Shown: one piece after another, positions 16,231 through 25,086 of the stretch
Numbering within the stretch: the first letter of the stretch is position 1
Layout of the letters: the number at the start of each line of letters is the position of its first letter
Source: Winogradskyella sp. PC-19
GTDB lineage: Bacteria > Bacteroidota > Bacteroidia > Flavobacteriales > Flavobacteriaceae
DNA: 64,000 nucleotides
Direction: 5' to 3'
NCBI RefSeq assembly: GCF_002163855.1
Contig: NZ_CP019332.1
Coordinates: 2,911,645 to 2,975,644, forward strand
Position numbers and translations under genes: made by a program
The notes under the pieces: model-generated
What the model saw: only the letters and a program-made list of their open reading frames with translations
What the model was told of the DNA's origin: nothing
Database searches by the model: none

Positions 16231-17364
16231 ATGAAAGATTATAACTATATCATACTAGGTGCTGGTGCATCGGGATTAATGTTGGCTTACAGAATGGCTA
16301 ATGATAGTTTTTTTGATGATAAATCTATTCTTATTATAGATAAAGATTCTAATAAGGGCAACGACAGAACTTGGTCCTATTGGGAAGAAGGTCAAGGAAA
16401 ATGGGATGATGTTACAGATAAAATTTGGGACTCTGTTTTTTTTAGTAACCAAACTTTTTCTAAAACTATTGACATTTTACCCTATCGTTACAAGATGATT
16501 CGCAGTGAAGCTTTTTATAATAAAATGTGGGATAGAATTAAAACTAAATCTAATATCCAATTTTTAGAGGCTTCAGTAGATGATTTTAAAGAGAATGATA
16601 CAGTTGTAGTAAAAACATCTAGAGGAGAATTTAGCACTAGCCAGTTGTTTAATAGCATTCCTAAATCTAGTTATAAGAACCAAGAAAAGTTTCCTGTTTT
16701 ACAGCAACATTTTTTGGGTTGGTTTATAAAAACTGCTGCAGATACTTTTGATGATGCTACAGCAACATTTATGGATTTTTCGGTACCTCAAAAAGGCAAT
16801 ACTCGCTTTATGTATGTTTTGCCTGTAGATAAGCAGACAGCGTTGTTTGAATATACCTTATTCTCAAAGGATTTGCTAGAGATTTCAGAATATGAAAATG
16901 CGATTAAATCTTACCTCAATGAAAAAGGTATTAAAGACTATGAGATAATAGAAACTGAAAAAGGGTCAATACCAATGACATCTTATAATTTTTTGGAATC
17001 TAATACCTCAAAAATTTTTAATATCGGAACAGCTGGTGGATGGACAAAGGCAAGCACAGGTTATACATTTAGAGCTACCACTAAAAAAACAAAAGATATT
17101 ATTGAGCTCCTTAAAAAGCAAAAGGATATTTCTAACTACAAGGGTAAACGTAAGTTTTGGTTTTACGACTTATTGTTTTTGGATGTTTTAGCTAATCATA
17201 ACGAAAGCGGTTCAGCGTTGTTTTCTAGCTTATTTAAAAAAACTGATGTCAAAACAATTTTTCGATTTCTAGATGAAGAATCATCACTTCTAGAGGACTT
17301 AAAAATTATTATATCTGTACCACCAAAACACTTTATTTCAGCATTATTTAAGCGTTTATTTTAG
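16231..17364 (+). CDS. crtY: Lycopene cyclase, CrtY family
   Basis: Closes the psi ends of lycopene or a monocyclic precursor to beta rings. 377 residues: N-terminal nucleotide-binding YIILGAGASGLMLAYRM, then NDRTWSYWE, a signature of CrtY-type cyclases, FMYVLPVDKQTALFEYTLF, EKGSIPMTSY, and FNIGTAGGWTKASTGYTF. With crtZ in the other cluster it allows zeaxanthin; with cruF and crtD, monocyclic saproxanthin- or myxol-like products. The last 4 nt overlap the convergent small gene, with no terminator between. Confidence 0.9.
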   Translation: MKDYNYIILGAGASGLMLAYRMANDSFFDDKSILIIDKDSNKGNDRTWSYWEEGQGKWDDVTDKIWDSVFFSNQTFSKTIDILPYRYKMIRSEAFYNKMWDRIKTKSNIQFLEASVDDFKENDTVVVKTSRGEFSTSQLFNSIPKSSYKNQEKFPVLQQHFLGWFIKTAADTFDDATATFMDFSVPQKGNTRFMYVLPVDKQTALFEYTLFSKDLLEISEYENAIKSYLNEKGIKDYEIIETEKGSIPMTSYNFLESNTSKIFNIGTAGGWTKASTGYTFRATTKKTKDIIELLKKQKDISNYKGKRKFWFYDLLFLDVLANHNESGSALFSSLFKKTDVKTIFRFLDEESSLLEDLKIIISVPPKHFISALFKRLF

Positions 17365-17597
17365 TCTTGATGAACTTGTCCTCTATGAGGTTTTAAAGCA
17401 TCTCGTAAAGGTTTCATTTTATCCTCATCAACAACAATGTATGCTAAACTATGCATGTCGTTTATGTCCTCAATACCAGTTATAGTAATATCTAATTTTT
17501 CAATTTGGATATATTCTCTTAGATGAATTAAATGGTGCTCGGCAGTTTTCTTTCCAGCTGGACCTCTAAAGTCCCATATGAGTTTTAGTTTTCGCAT
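17361..17597 (-). CDS. Conserved-looking hypothetical 78-residue protein
   Basis: A small soluble protein, no signal peptide, starting MRKLKLIWDFRGPAGKKTAEHH and ending HRGQVHQD; mixed alpha-beta with several His. No family recognised. Support for a real gene: ATG start, balanced composition, tight packing between crtY (4-nt overlap) and a strong palindromic terminator, and no competing frame. It may be the last gene in a minus-strand unit, although the palindrome at 17623 would stop transcription coming from 18342. Confidence 0.6.
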   Translation of the reverse strand: MRKLKLIWDFRGPAGKKTAEHHLIHLREYIQIEKLDITITGIEDINDMHSLAYIVVDEDKMKPLRDALKPHRGQVHQD

Positions 17598-17622
17598 GTT
17601 TTTAGAATAACCTTATGACTAT

Positions 17623-17664
17623 AGAAACATAAAAAGCACTTTTAAAAGTGCTTTTTATGTTTCT
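17623..17664. terminator. 42-bp perfect palindrome, bidirectional terminator
   Basis: AGAAACATAAAAAGCACTTT (17623-17642) and its exact complement to 17664, with no spacer. Stem core GCACTTTTAAAAGTGC, then T run on either strand. The stop codon of the T9SS-cargo gene is 6 nt away. Confidence 0.85.
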
Positions 17665-17670
17665 GCTAAG

Positions 17671-18342
17671 TTAAGATATTAGTTCAGAATAATTTTTTTT
17701 GGTGATACTCTTATTATCAGAATTTATTTTAACGATATAAATCCCTGTAGCTTCAGTCTCCATATTAACTAATATATTACGTTGATTTTCGTAGTTCTTA
17801 GAAAATACAGATTGTCCAAGTAGATTATAAATTTTTACAGAGTTAACATCGATAGTTGAGTTAATATTTAACTCTCTGTTCTTTACGTAAGTGACAATAT
17901 TTATGTTGTTTAATTTTAAATTATCAGAAGATAAAGTAGTAAAAGGTATAAAGCCAGATCTATTGACTGCACTAAAAGAGTTGCCAAACCCTGCTGGATT
18001 TTGATTACCTGAATCATTGGTGTATATGTAGCGTATGTCAGTAATGCTTGTGCCTTCTGGATAAAAAGTAGATAGGTCAAAAGAGACTGTATATATGTCT
18101 CCGCCTTGGTTTACCATATTTGTACCAGGAAAGCCATTAGATAATTCAGCAAACATATTATTTCCAGCATCTGCTGCATCAACAAATGCATAAAGATTAA
18201 CGGGATTGCCATTTGCATCCCAATCTACTGCAATGTTATCGTCAAATGTAAAAGTTACAATATTTCCAGTAGTAGATGTGGACATTTGCGCAACTCCAAC
18301 TTGGGAGATAATTAATAAAATTAAGAGTAGTTTTATTTTCAT
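17671..18342 (-). CDS. Secreted protein with type A T9SS sorting domain
   Basis: 223 residues. Signal peptide ends at VGVAQ (about residue 18). The N-terminal 130 residues form a beta-rich domain (VTFTFDDN, AFVDAAD, SFDLSTFYPEG) resembling carbohydrate-module-like folds, not assigned. The last 70 residues are a type A C-terminal sorting domain: VKIYNLLGQSVFSK, then ATGIYIVKI and SITKK. Such proteins cross the outer membrane by the type IX system. The tail has a few extra residues after the usual end. A -7-like box (TAAATTTG on the minus strand, 18364-18371) precedes it. Confidence 0.8.
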   Translation of the reverse strand: MKIKLLLILLIISQVGVAQMSTSTTGNIVTFTFDDNIAVDWDANGNPVNLYAFVDAADAGNNMFAELSNGFPGTNMVNQGGDIYTVSFDLSTFYPEGTSITDIRYIYTNDSGNQNPAGFGNSFSAVNRSGFIPFTTLSSDNLKLNNINIVTYVKNRELNINSTIDVNSVKIYNLLGQSVFSKNYENQRNILVNMETEATGIYIVKINSDNKSITKKNYSELIS

Positions 18343-18491
18343 ATTTTAATAATTGATTTAATTCAAATTTATTAATAAATACTCTCTTTATTTAAGAATA
18401 TATTTTACGAAAACGATTTCGTGTTAATAAGATTTCAATTTTAGTATACATTTTGCAATAATAAATTATGAATACAGTTGTAATATTCCAA

Positions 18492-18522
18492 CTTGTAAAA
18501 TAGTCGATTTATGTTATTTTTG
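18492..18522 (+). promoter_or_regulatory. Promoter of the foldase operon
   Basis: CTTG (18492-18495), 19 nt, TATTTTTG (18515-18522): one mismatch to the Bacteroidota consensus. Leader of about 50 nt before the ATG at 18577. Confidence 0.65.
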
Positions 18523-18576
18523 CTAGGTTGTTCGAAACGTACAATAACCGCATAAACCTTAACCTTTGTAAATATC

Positions 18577-20517
18577 ATGCGTATTAAATTACTAAGTTTT
18601 ATAATTCTGCTTCTTTGTTTCAATTTATCCTCTGCACAAAAGGATGAAACATTATTAACTATTGAAGGTGAAGACGTATCTACTGATGAGTTCTTAAAGC
18701 TATACAATAAAAATCTTGACCTTGTAAAAGACGAATCTCAAAAACAATTAGACACCTATTTAGAATTGTTTGTTAGTTACAAATTAAAACTAAAGGAAGC
18801 TGAGCGCTTGGGCTTAAATAAAGATGCAAATTATAAGCGAGAATTCGAAAATTATAAAAAACAACTCACCAAGAATTATCTATCTGATAATAAAGTTACC
18901 GATGCATTGGTAAAAGAAGCTTATGATAGAATGAGTTATGATATTAAAGCATCACACATATTAATTTTAGAAGATCCTGAAGAAGAAGATACCCTTGTGG
19001 CATACAATAAGTTATTGGACTATAGAAAGACTTTGTCTAATAAAGGTTACCAAGGAGCTAAAGCTAAATACCACAACGGTAATTCAGTTTTGGTAGAAGA
19101 CTTAGGTTACTTCTCAGCATTTAAAATGGTTTATGATTTTGAGTCTGTTGCTTATAAAACAAAACCAGGAGAAGTATCCATGCCTTTCAAAACAGATTTT
19201 GGTTATCATGTAGTAAAAGTAGATGAGAAACGACCATCTCGAGGAACAGCAACAGCAGCTCATATAATGGTGTCTTTAAAACAGAACGATAGTACTATAA
19301 ATCCAGAAGAACGTATTAATCAGATTTATAAAAAATTGGAACAAGGAGAAGCTTTTGACGCATTAGCTAAGCAATTTTCTGATGATAAAAGCTCTGCAAG
19401 AAATGGTGGTAAATTGCGAGCTTTTAAAAGCGGCCAGTTGTCATCTACGGTTTTTGAAAATGCTGCTTTTGAATTAGATAATGAAGAAATTTCGAAGCCG
19501 ATTAAAACTAAATTTGGCTGGCACATTATAAAGCTTATCAATAAGCAACCTATACAATCATTTGAAGAATTAAAACCGAGTTTAGAATCACAGGTAAAAC
19601 GTGATGCACGTTCTAAGCTTATCAATAGTGCAATGGTAAATAAGCTTTCCAAGCGTTACGAAATTAAAAAGAATCCTGAAGCTAAAGTATATTTTGAGCC
19701 AATATTGAAGGGTGCTTATTTTTCAGGTAAATTTAATTTGCCAAAGGATTATAAATCAGATACACCAGTCGTAACTGTTAACGATTCAGTATATACTAAT
19801 AATGATTTTCTTCATCATTTAAAAGCAAAGCAACGTAAGTATATGCGTCAGCAAACTACAGTAAAAAAGGTTTTAGAAACTGAGTTTGAATTATTTTACG
19901 AACAATCAGTATTAGACTTTAGAGAAAAAAACCTAGTTAATGAAAATAAAGATTTTGCAGATGTATTGCAAGAGTATAGAGACGGTTTATTGCTATTTGC
20001 ACTCATGGAAAAAGAGATTTGGAACAAAGCCTCTAAAGATTCAATTGGTCTCAAAAAATATTACGACGCTAATAAAGTAAAATATCAATGGGAAGATAGA
20101 ATAGATGTTACTATTGCGACTACAAATAATGCAGTTGATGCAGAAAAAATTATGCCTATCATAAGACGCAATGATTCATTATCATTACTTAAAAGCGAGA
20201 TAAAAAATAATGGTTTTGATAAAAAAGTCATCCTCACTACAGGCATTTTTGAAAAATCTAGTTTAAAGCTTCCTTCAGAATTAGAATTTAAAATTGGAAC
20301 GTCAAAGATTTATAATCATAACGATGGTTTTCATGTTTTCAAAATTCATGATGTAATAGAAGCAAGAGAGAAAACTTTAAAAGAAGCTCGTGGTTCTGTT
20401 GTTAATGATTACCAAAACCAAATTGAAGAAGAGTGGCTAGCAAGCTTAAGAAAAAAGTTTAAAGTCGAAGTCAATAATAAAGTATTAAAGCGTTTAAAAA
20501 CAAAGATAAATAATTGA
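18577..20517 (+). CDS. Periplasmic parvulin-type peptidyl-prolyl isomerase, two rotamase domains
   Basis: 646 residues. Signal peptide ending LSSAQ (about residue 21). Two parvulin domains: about residues 120-215 (KASHILILEDP ... FGYHVVKV) and about 225-330 (TAAHIMVSLKQ, FSDDKSSARNGGKL, FGWHIIKL). The C-terminal half is helical with no clear domain. Such proteins assist outer-membrane protein folding in the periplasm. First gene of a row of three related foldases; its TGA overlaps the TTG start of the next. Confidence 0.88.
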   Translation: MRIKLLSFIILLLCFNLSSAQKDETLLTIEGEDVSTDEFLKLYNKNLDLVKDESQKQLDTYLELFVSYKLKLKEAERLGLNKDANYKREFENYKKQLTKNYLSDNKVTDALVKEAYDRMSYDIKASHILILEDPEEEDTLVAYNKLLDYRKTLSNKGYQGAKAKYHNGNSVLVEDLGYFSAFKMVYDFESVAYKTKPGEVSMPFKTDFGYHVVKVDEKRPSRGTATAAHIMVSLKQNDSTINPEERINQIYKKLEQGEAFDALAKQFSDDKSSARNGGKLRAFKSGQLSSTVFENAAFELDNEEISKPIKTKFGWHIIKLINKQPIQSFEELKPSLESQVKRDARSKLINSAMVNKLSKRYEIKKNPEAKVYFEPILKGAYFSGKFNLPKDYKSDTPVVTVNDSVYTNNDFLHHLKAKQRKYMRQQTTVKKVLETEFELFYEQSVLDFREKNLVNENKDFADVLQEYRDGLLLFALMEKEIWNKASKDSIGLKKYYDANKVKYQWEDRIDVTIATTNNAVDAEKIMPIIRRNDSLSLLKSEIKNNGFDKKVILTTGIFEKSSLKLPSELEFKIGTSKIYNHNDGFHVFKIHDVIEAREKTLKEARGSVVNDYQNQIEEEWLASLRKKFKVEVNNKVLKRLKTKINN

Positions 20518-21368
20518 AAAACAGGTTATTAAATATAATTATTGTTGTAGCTCTTTTGCAAAGTTGCGACCGTTTTAACTCTAATGAAGCTGAAAATGCA
20601 GTAGCGAGAGTTAATGATACTTATTTGTATAAGGAAGACATAAAAAAAATAATTCCTGAAGGCGCATCTAAAGCGGATAGTACTTTATTAGCTAATAGCT
20701 TCATAAATAATTGGGCAAGTAATTTATTATTAATGGATAAAGCAAAACTTAATTTATCCGAAACGCAACAAGAAAACTATGACGACTTAGTTAAGCAATA
20801 TGAAACTGATTTGTACACAAAAGCATATTTAGAAGCTTTAGTAAAACGCTCAATTGATACTACCATAACTAAGGCAGAAGCTGATAAAATATATCACAGA
20901 AACAAAGAATCTTTTAAGCTCAATGATGAGTTATTAAAACTTCGTTATTTGACACTTCCACAAAACGCTGTGAATTTAGACGCCATAAAATCTAAGTTCA
21001 AAAACTTTGAAAAAGCAGACAAAGTTTTTTTAGACTCTATTGCAGTACAGTTTAAATCTTATTCATTAAATGATTCAGTTTGGGTAAGAGCATCACAGGT
21101 TTTAGAAAAGATACCAGTAGCAAATCAAACCAATAAAAATCAACTGTTAAAAAAATCTAATTTTGTGCAACTCAAAGACTCATTAAACCTATATTTGATT
21201 CAAATTAATGATGTACTTTTGCGAGGCGATTACGCACCCTTAGATTATGTTAAACCTACGGTAAAACAGATAATAAGTAACAAGCGTAAATTAGCTTTGA
21301 TTAAGGAAATAGAAAATGAAATTACAAAAGATGCTATTAAAAATAAACAATTTGAAACCTATAAATAA
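20514..21368 (+). CDS. Lipoprotein related to the parvulin-type foldases
   Basis: 284 residues. Lipobox LLQSC (residues 14-18). The body has the SurA N-domain pattern: ARVNDTYLYKEDIKKIIPEG, then NNWASNLLLMDKAK, and long helices, but I see no intact parvulin catalytic domain; the region after residue 125 (LLKLRYLTLPQ) could be a remnant. Probably a membrane-anchored helper of the adjacent SurA-like proteins. Start codon is TTG, sharing TTGA with the previous stop. The next gene starts inside its 3' end. Confidence 0.75.
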   Translation: MKNRLLNIIIVVALLQSCDRFNSNEAENAVARVNDTYLYKEDIKKIIPEGASKADSTLLANSFINNWASNLLLMDKAKLNLSETQQENYDDLVKQYETDLYTKAYLEALVKRSIDTTITKAEADKIYHRNKESFKLNDELLKLRYLTLPQNAVNLDAIKSKFKNFEKADKVFLDSIAVQFKSYSLNDSVWVRASQVLEKIPVANQTNKNQLLKKSNFVQLKDSLNLYLIQINDVLLRGDYAPLDYVKPTVKQIISNKRKLALIKEIENEITKDAIKNKQFETYK

Positions 21369-22779
21369 ATACACACTATCAGTCTTATTTGTATGTTTTA
21401 TGCTTTTCGGATTTTCTCAAGAAATCATAAAAGACGTCGCAAAAGCTACAGAGATTACAAAGAAAAAAATAACAGGGAACCGTATCAAAGCCGATGGTGT
21501 AGCTGCTGTTGTCGGAGATTTTATCATTTTAGATTCTGAAGTAAGTAGAAGAAAAGCACAAATTAAAGCTGGTGGCGGAAATTTAGGAGATATAACTGAT
21601 TGTGAATTGTTTGGTAGTGTTTTAGAAGAAAAGCTCTACGCACATCAAGCAATACAAGACAGTATAGTGGTTAATGAATTACAGATACGCTCGCAAATAG
21701 ATCAACAAATGCAAGCGATTTTAGGTGAGTTTAATGGGTCAATGACGAAGTTATTAGATTTTTATAAAAAAGACTCTGAAGATGCCTTAAGAGAAGAAAT
21801 TTACGAGATTAATAAGAATCAATCTCTAGCCTCTCAAATGAGAGACAAGGTTATTAGTGAAGTAGAAATTACACCGGAAGAAGTTCGTCAGTTTTTTAAT
21901 GAGTTAAAAAATAGCGAAAACGGACTACCGACTTTTGGAACGGAATTACAAATTGCCAACATTGTCGTTATTCCTGAAGTTACAGAGGAATCAAAAAACG
22001 CAACAATAGAAAAGCTTAAGGGTTTCAAGAGAGATGTTGAAGAAAACGGAGCTAGCTTTACCACAAAAGTTTTATTTTTCACAGAAGATACCGGGTCGAA
22101 ATCTACGGGCGGTTTATATACTTTAAACAGAAAAAGACCTCGAATGGTTAAAGAGTTTAGAGACGTAGCTTTTTCATTACAAGAAGGAGAAATTTCAGAA
22201 CCTTTTGAGTCAATCTATGGTTACCACATCATTTTATTAGAGAAGATTAGAGGTCAAGAGTATGATGTAAGACACATACTTATACGTCCAGAAATAACTC
22301 CTGATGCTATTGAAGCTGCACAAAAAACGATTAATGATGTACGCTCTAAAATTGCTGATGGTTCAGTTAGCTTTGCAGATGCGGCTAGGGAATTTAGTGA
22401 CGAAAAAGAAACTAAATTCGAAGGTGGTAAGTTAGTAAATCCAGTAACTCAAGATTTTAATTTTGAGTTAACTAAAATGGAGCCTGATGTTTATGCACAA
22501 GTTCAGGATTTAAAAGATGGTGAGGTTAGTCCAGTTATACAAGACGGTGACCGTGAAAACCCAATTAAATTTAAGCTTATGATGGTTACAGATCGTATTA
22601 ATGACCATGAAGCGGATTTTGCAAAAGATTATCTAAAAATCAAAAGATTAGCCTTACAAGACAAACACTTTGACGCTATTGAAAAATGGCAAAAAGAAAC
22701 CATTGAGTCGACTTACATAAAAATTAATGGTGAGTATAGAGATTGCGTCTTTACAGGTAATTGGTTAAAAAATAGATAA
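21316..22779 (+). CDS. surA: SurA-like peptidyl-prolyl isomerase
   Basis: 487 residues from the ATG at 21316, overlapping the previous gene by 53 nt; an ATG at 21331 is an alternative start. Hydrophobic segment about residues 20-35, with a cleavage site near GFSQE. SurA N-domain (about 60-180: GVAAVVGDFIILDSEV), first parvulin (about 200-300: LQIANIVVIPE ... YGYHIILLEKI) and second (about 310-420: YDVRHILIRPE ... FSDEKETKFEGGKL). Order and length match SurA, the chaperone for barrel proteins. Confidence 0.85.
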   Translation: MKLQKMLLKINNLKPINKYTLSVLFVCFMLFGFSQEIIKDVAKATEITKKKITGNRIKADGVAAVVGDFIILDSEVSRRKAQIKAGGGNLGDITDCELFGSVLEEKLYAHQAIQDSIVVNELQIRSQIDQQMQAILGEFNGSMTKLLDFYKKDSEDALREEIYEINKNQSLASQMRDKVISEVEITPEEVRQFFNELKNSENGLPTFGTELQIANIVVIPEVTEESKNATIEKLKGFKRDVEENGASFTTKVLFFTEDTGSKSTGGLYTLNRKRPRMVKEFRDVAFSLQEGEISEPFESIYGYHIILLEKIRGQEYDVRHILIRPEITPDAIEAAQKTINDVRSKIADGSVSFADAAREFSDEKETKFEGGKLVNPVTQDFNFELTKMEPDVYAQVQDLKDGEVSPVIQDGDRENPIKFKLMMVTDRINDHEADFAKDYLKIKRLALQDKHFDAIEKWQKETIESTYIKINGEYRDCVFTGNWLKNR

Positions 22780-22780
22780 T

Positions 22781-23734
22781 ATGTCGGATGTAGCTGCTAT
22801 TGAAAACTTTGTAAATAAATACAAAGCGCTTAAAAATGAGATTGCAAAAGTTATTGTCGGACAAGAAGCTGTTATTGATCAGATACTGATTTCAATTTTT
22901 TCAGGAGGACATTCTCTACTTATCGGTGTCCCTGGCTTAGCTAAAACATTAATGGTTAATACCATAGCTCAGGCTTTAGGCTTAGATTTTAAGCGCATTC
23001 AATTTACACCGGATTTAATGCCGAGCGATATTTTGGGTAGTGAAATCTTAGATGAAGACAGGAGATTCAAATTTATAAAGGGTCCAATTTTCGCTAATAT
23101 CATTCTTGCAGATGAAATTAACAGAACACCACCAAAAACACAAGCAGCTTTACTTGAAGCTATGCAAGAGCGTGCTGTTACAGTAGCAGGACACAATTAT
23201 AAGTTAGAGTTACCTTATTTCGTTTTAGCAACTCAAAACCCAATTGAGCAAGAAGGAACGTATCCTTTACCAGAAGCACAGTTAGACCGTTTTATGTTTG
23301 CTATTAATCTAGAGTACCCATCTTTTCAAGAGGAAGTAGATGTGGTCAAAGCTACAACTACTGATAAAAAAGTTTCAGTTAATTCTTTATTTTCAGCACA
23401 AGAAATAATAGATTTTCAGAATGTTATGCGTCGCATCCCAGTAGCTGATAATGTCATCGAATATGCAGTGGCTATGGTTGGTAAAACAAGACCTAATACT
23501 AGTACAGCTGCAGATTTAGTAAAAGAATATGTAGATTGGGGAGCAGGTCCACGTGCGTCACAGAACTTGATTTTAGCTGCTAAAACTCATGCAGCAACAA
23601 AAGGTAAATTTTCACCAGATGCCGAAGATATACAAGCTGTAGCAACTTCGATATTACGCCACAGAATTATTAAAAATTACAAAGCCGAGGCCGAAGGCAT
23701 AACTGACGAAGCAGTAATTAAAAGCTTATTCTAG
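22781..23734 (+). CDS. MoxR-family AAA+ ATPase
   Basis: 317 residues. Walker A GVPGLAKT (about residues 47-54), Walker B IILADEINR, then TPPKTQAALLEAMQER and the sensor-1 segment LATQNPIEQEG, the strongly conserved MoxR block. The C-terminal lid has GAGPRASQNLI. MoxR ATPases act as maturation chaperones, often with VWA-domain proteins; none follows here, which is unusual because in flavobacteria MoxR often heads a Bat operon. It starts 1 nt after the surA-like stop, so it is co-transcribed with the foldases. Confidence 0.9.
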   Translation: MSDVAAIENFVNKYKALKNEIAKVIVGQEAVIDQILISIFSGGHSLLIGVPGLAKTLMVNTIAQALGLDFKRIQFTPDLMPSDILGSEILDEDRRFKFIKGPIFANIILADEINRTPPKTQAALLEAMQERAVTVAGHNYKLELPYFVLATQNPIEQEGTYPLPEAQLDRFMFAINLEYPSFQEEVDVVKATTTDKKVSVNSLFSAQEIIDFQNVMRRIPVADNVIEYAVAMVGKTRPNTSTAADLVKEYVDWGAGPRASQNLILAAKTHAATKGKFSPDAEDIQAVATSILRHRIIKNYKAEAEGITDEAVIKSLF

Positions 23735-23753
23735 ATTAATTGCAGCATAGTAT

Positions 23754-23761
23754 TACATTTG
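23754..23761 (+). promoter_or_regulatory. -7 box of the acyltransferase gene
   Basis: TACATTTG ends 4 nt before the ATG at 23766. If used, the transcript would be leaderless. No good -33 element (CTAG at the correct distance). Confidence 0.45.
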
Positions 23762-23765
23762 TACT

Positions 23766-24860
23766 ATGTTGAATCATCCTAACAGAATTTTTGGTTTAGA
23801 TGTTATTAGAGCAACTGCAATACTTCTTGTTCTATTATCGCATTGTACTTATATTCTACCTGAATTTAATAAGAGCTTAACTGATGGTATTCGTCTACTA
23901 GGAGCAACAGGTGTAGATATTTTCTTTGTGCTTAGCGGCTATCTTATTGGTGGCATATTACTCAGAAAATTAGATGTTGGTAAAATTGCGTTGTCAGATT
24001 TAATGCATTTCTGGAAACGTAGGTGGCTTAGAACCTTGCCTAACTATTTCCTAGTATTAATATTAAATATTTTTCTAGTCTTTTTTTTAGATGATGATTT
24101 AGTTAACGATGTTTGGCTATACTTTCTGTTTCTTCAAAATTTTTTAACACTACACCCTAACTTTTTTACCGAAGCTTGGAGTTTATCTATTGAGGAGTAT
24201 GCATACTTAATTTTACCTTTTTTAATGTATGTTTCATTTGTAATATTCAAAAATTTAAAAGCCTCAAAAGTGTTTTTATACACTACAGTTTTTATAATTT
24301 TTTTTCTATTTATTTTAAAAATCCATTTTTATTATTCTGTAGAAATTGAAAGCTATAAAGACTGGAGTTCTCTATTTCGAAAAGTAGTTATATACAGACT
24401 TGATGCTATTTATTACGGTTTTGTATTGGTATATCTAGTTTCAAAATATGATTTTTTTAAAAAGCAGAGTTATCCGCTATTTATCTTTGGTTTAATACTG
24501 TTTATATGCCTTCATGTTATAATAGTTTTATTACAGATAATACCAAATAGCCATAAATTATTTTATAGTATTTTTTATTTGCCATTAATTAGTATTAGTA
24601 TAGCTATGGTGTTTCCTTATTTTTTAAAACTCAAAGCAAGTAATAATATAATGAAGTTTATTAAATATATCAGTACGCGTTCTTATGCTCTTTACTTAGT
24701 TAATTATTCTTTAGTAATGCTAACATTTCAACAATTTTTAAGGCCTTCGATTTTGACAGTTGTAATTTATTTAATAGTAACTTTTATAATTTCAGAAATA
24801 CTGTATAGGTGGTTTGAAATACCAATTTTGAAACTAAGAAAACGCTTAGTTCCAAGATAG
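23766..24860 (+). CDS. Acyltransferase-3 family membrane protein (OafA-like)
   Basis: 364 residues, about ten hydrophobic segments. N-terminal FGLDVIRATAILLVLLSHC has the catalytic His region of acyltransferase-3 proteins (R..A...V...H), followed by GVDIFFVLSGYLIGG and WKRRWLRTLPNYF, and TEAWSLSIEEYAYLILPF, all family motifs. These transfer acetyl or other acyl groups to surface sugars or lipids; the acceptor is unknown. Its A+T content is high but not out of range for a membrane protein here. No polysaccharide genes nearby. Confidence 0.88.
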   Translation: MLNHPNRIFGLDVIRATAILLVLLSHCTYILPEFNKSLTDGIRLLGATGVDIFFVLSGYLIGGILLRKLDVGKIALSDLMHFWKRRWLRTLPNYFLVLILNIFLVFFLDDDLVNDVWLYFLFLQNFLTLHPNFFTEAWSLSIEEYAYLILPFLMYVSFVIFKNLKASKVFLYTTVFIIFFLFILKIHFYYSVEIESYKDWSSLFRKVVIYRLDAIYYGFVLVYLVSKYDFFKKQSYPLFIFGLILFICLHVIIVLLQIIPNSHKLFYSIFYLPLISISIAMVFPYFLKLKASNNIMKFIKYISTRSYALYLVNYSLVMLTFQQFLRPSILTVVIYLIVTFIISEILYRWFEIPILKLRKRLVPR

Positions 24861-25039
24861 TTTTGTTGATTAGAAATTTTAATAATCAATTAATTAGGGT
24901 CTTAATTGTTAACTTATTAGATTATTAACCCTTAAACTGAAAAATATTCAAATTTGTTATAGATATTTTACCTTAGATTGAATTATTCCTAATGAATATT
25001 CAATTTTGTTACATATTTTTAAAAATGCTTTAAAATTTG

Positions 25040-25047
25040 TAAATTTG
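25040..25047 (+). promoter_or_regulatory. -7 box of the aconitase gene
   Basis: TAAATTTG, 39 nt before the ATG at 25087, in a 226-bp AT-rich gap. The -33 position reads TTTT (25017-25020), a 3-of-4 match to TTTG at 19 nt spacing. Confidence 0.55.
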
Positions 25048-25086
25048 TGCTGCAAAAAAATAATTATCAACCTTTAAAAATACTAT

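Noticed and set aside
18441-18707. 88-codon minus-strand frame
   Set aside because: Overlaps the promoter and first codons of the foldase gene and has no recognisable features.
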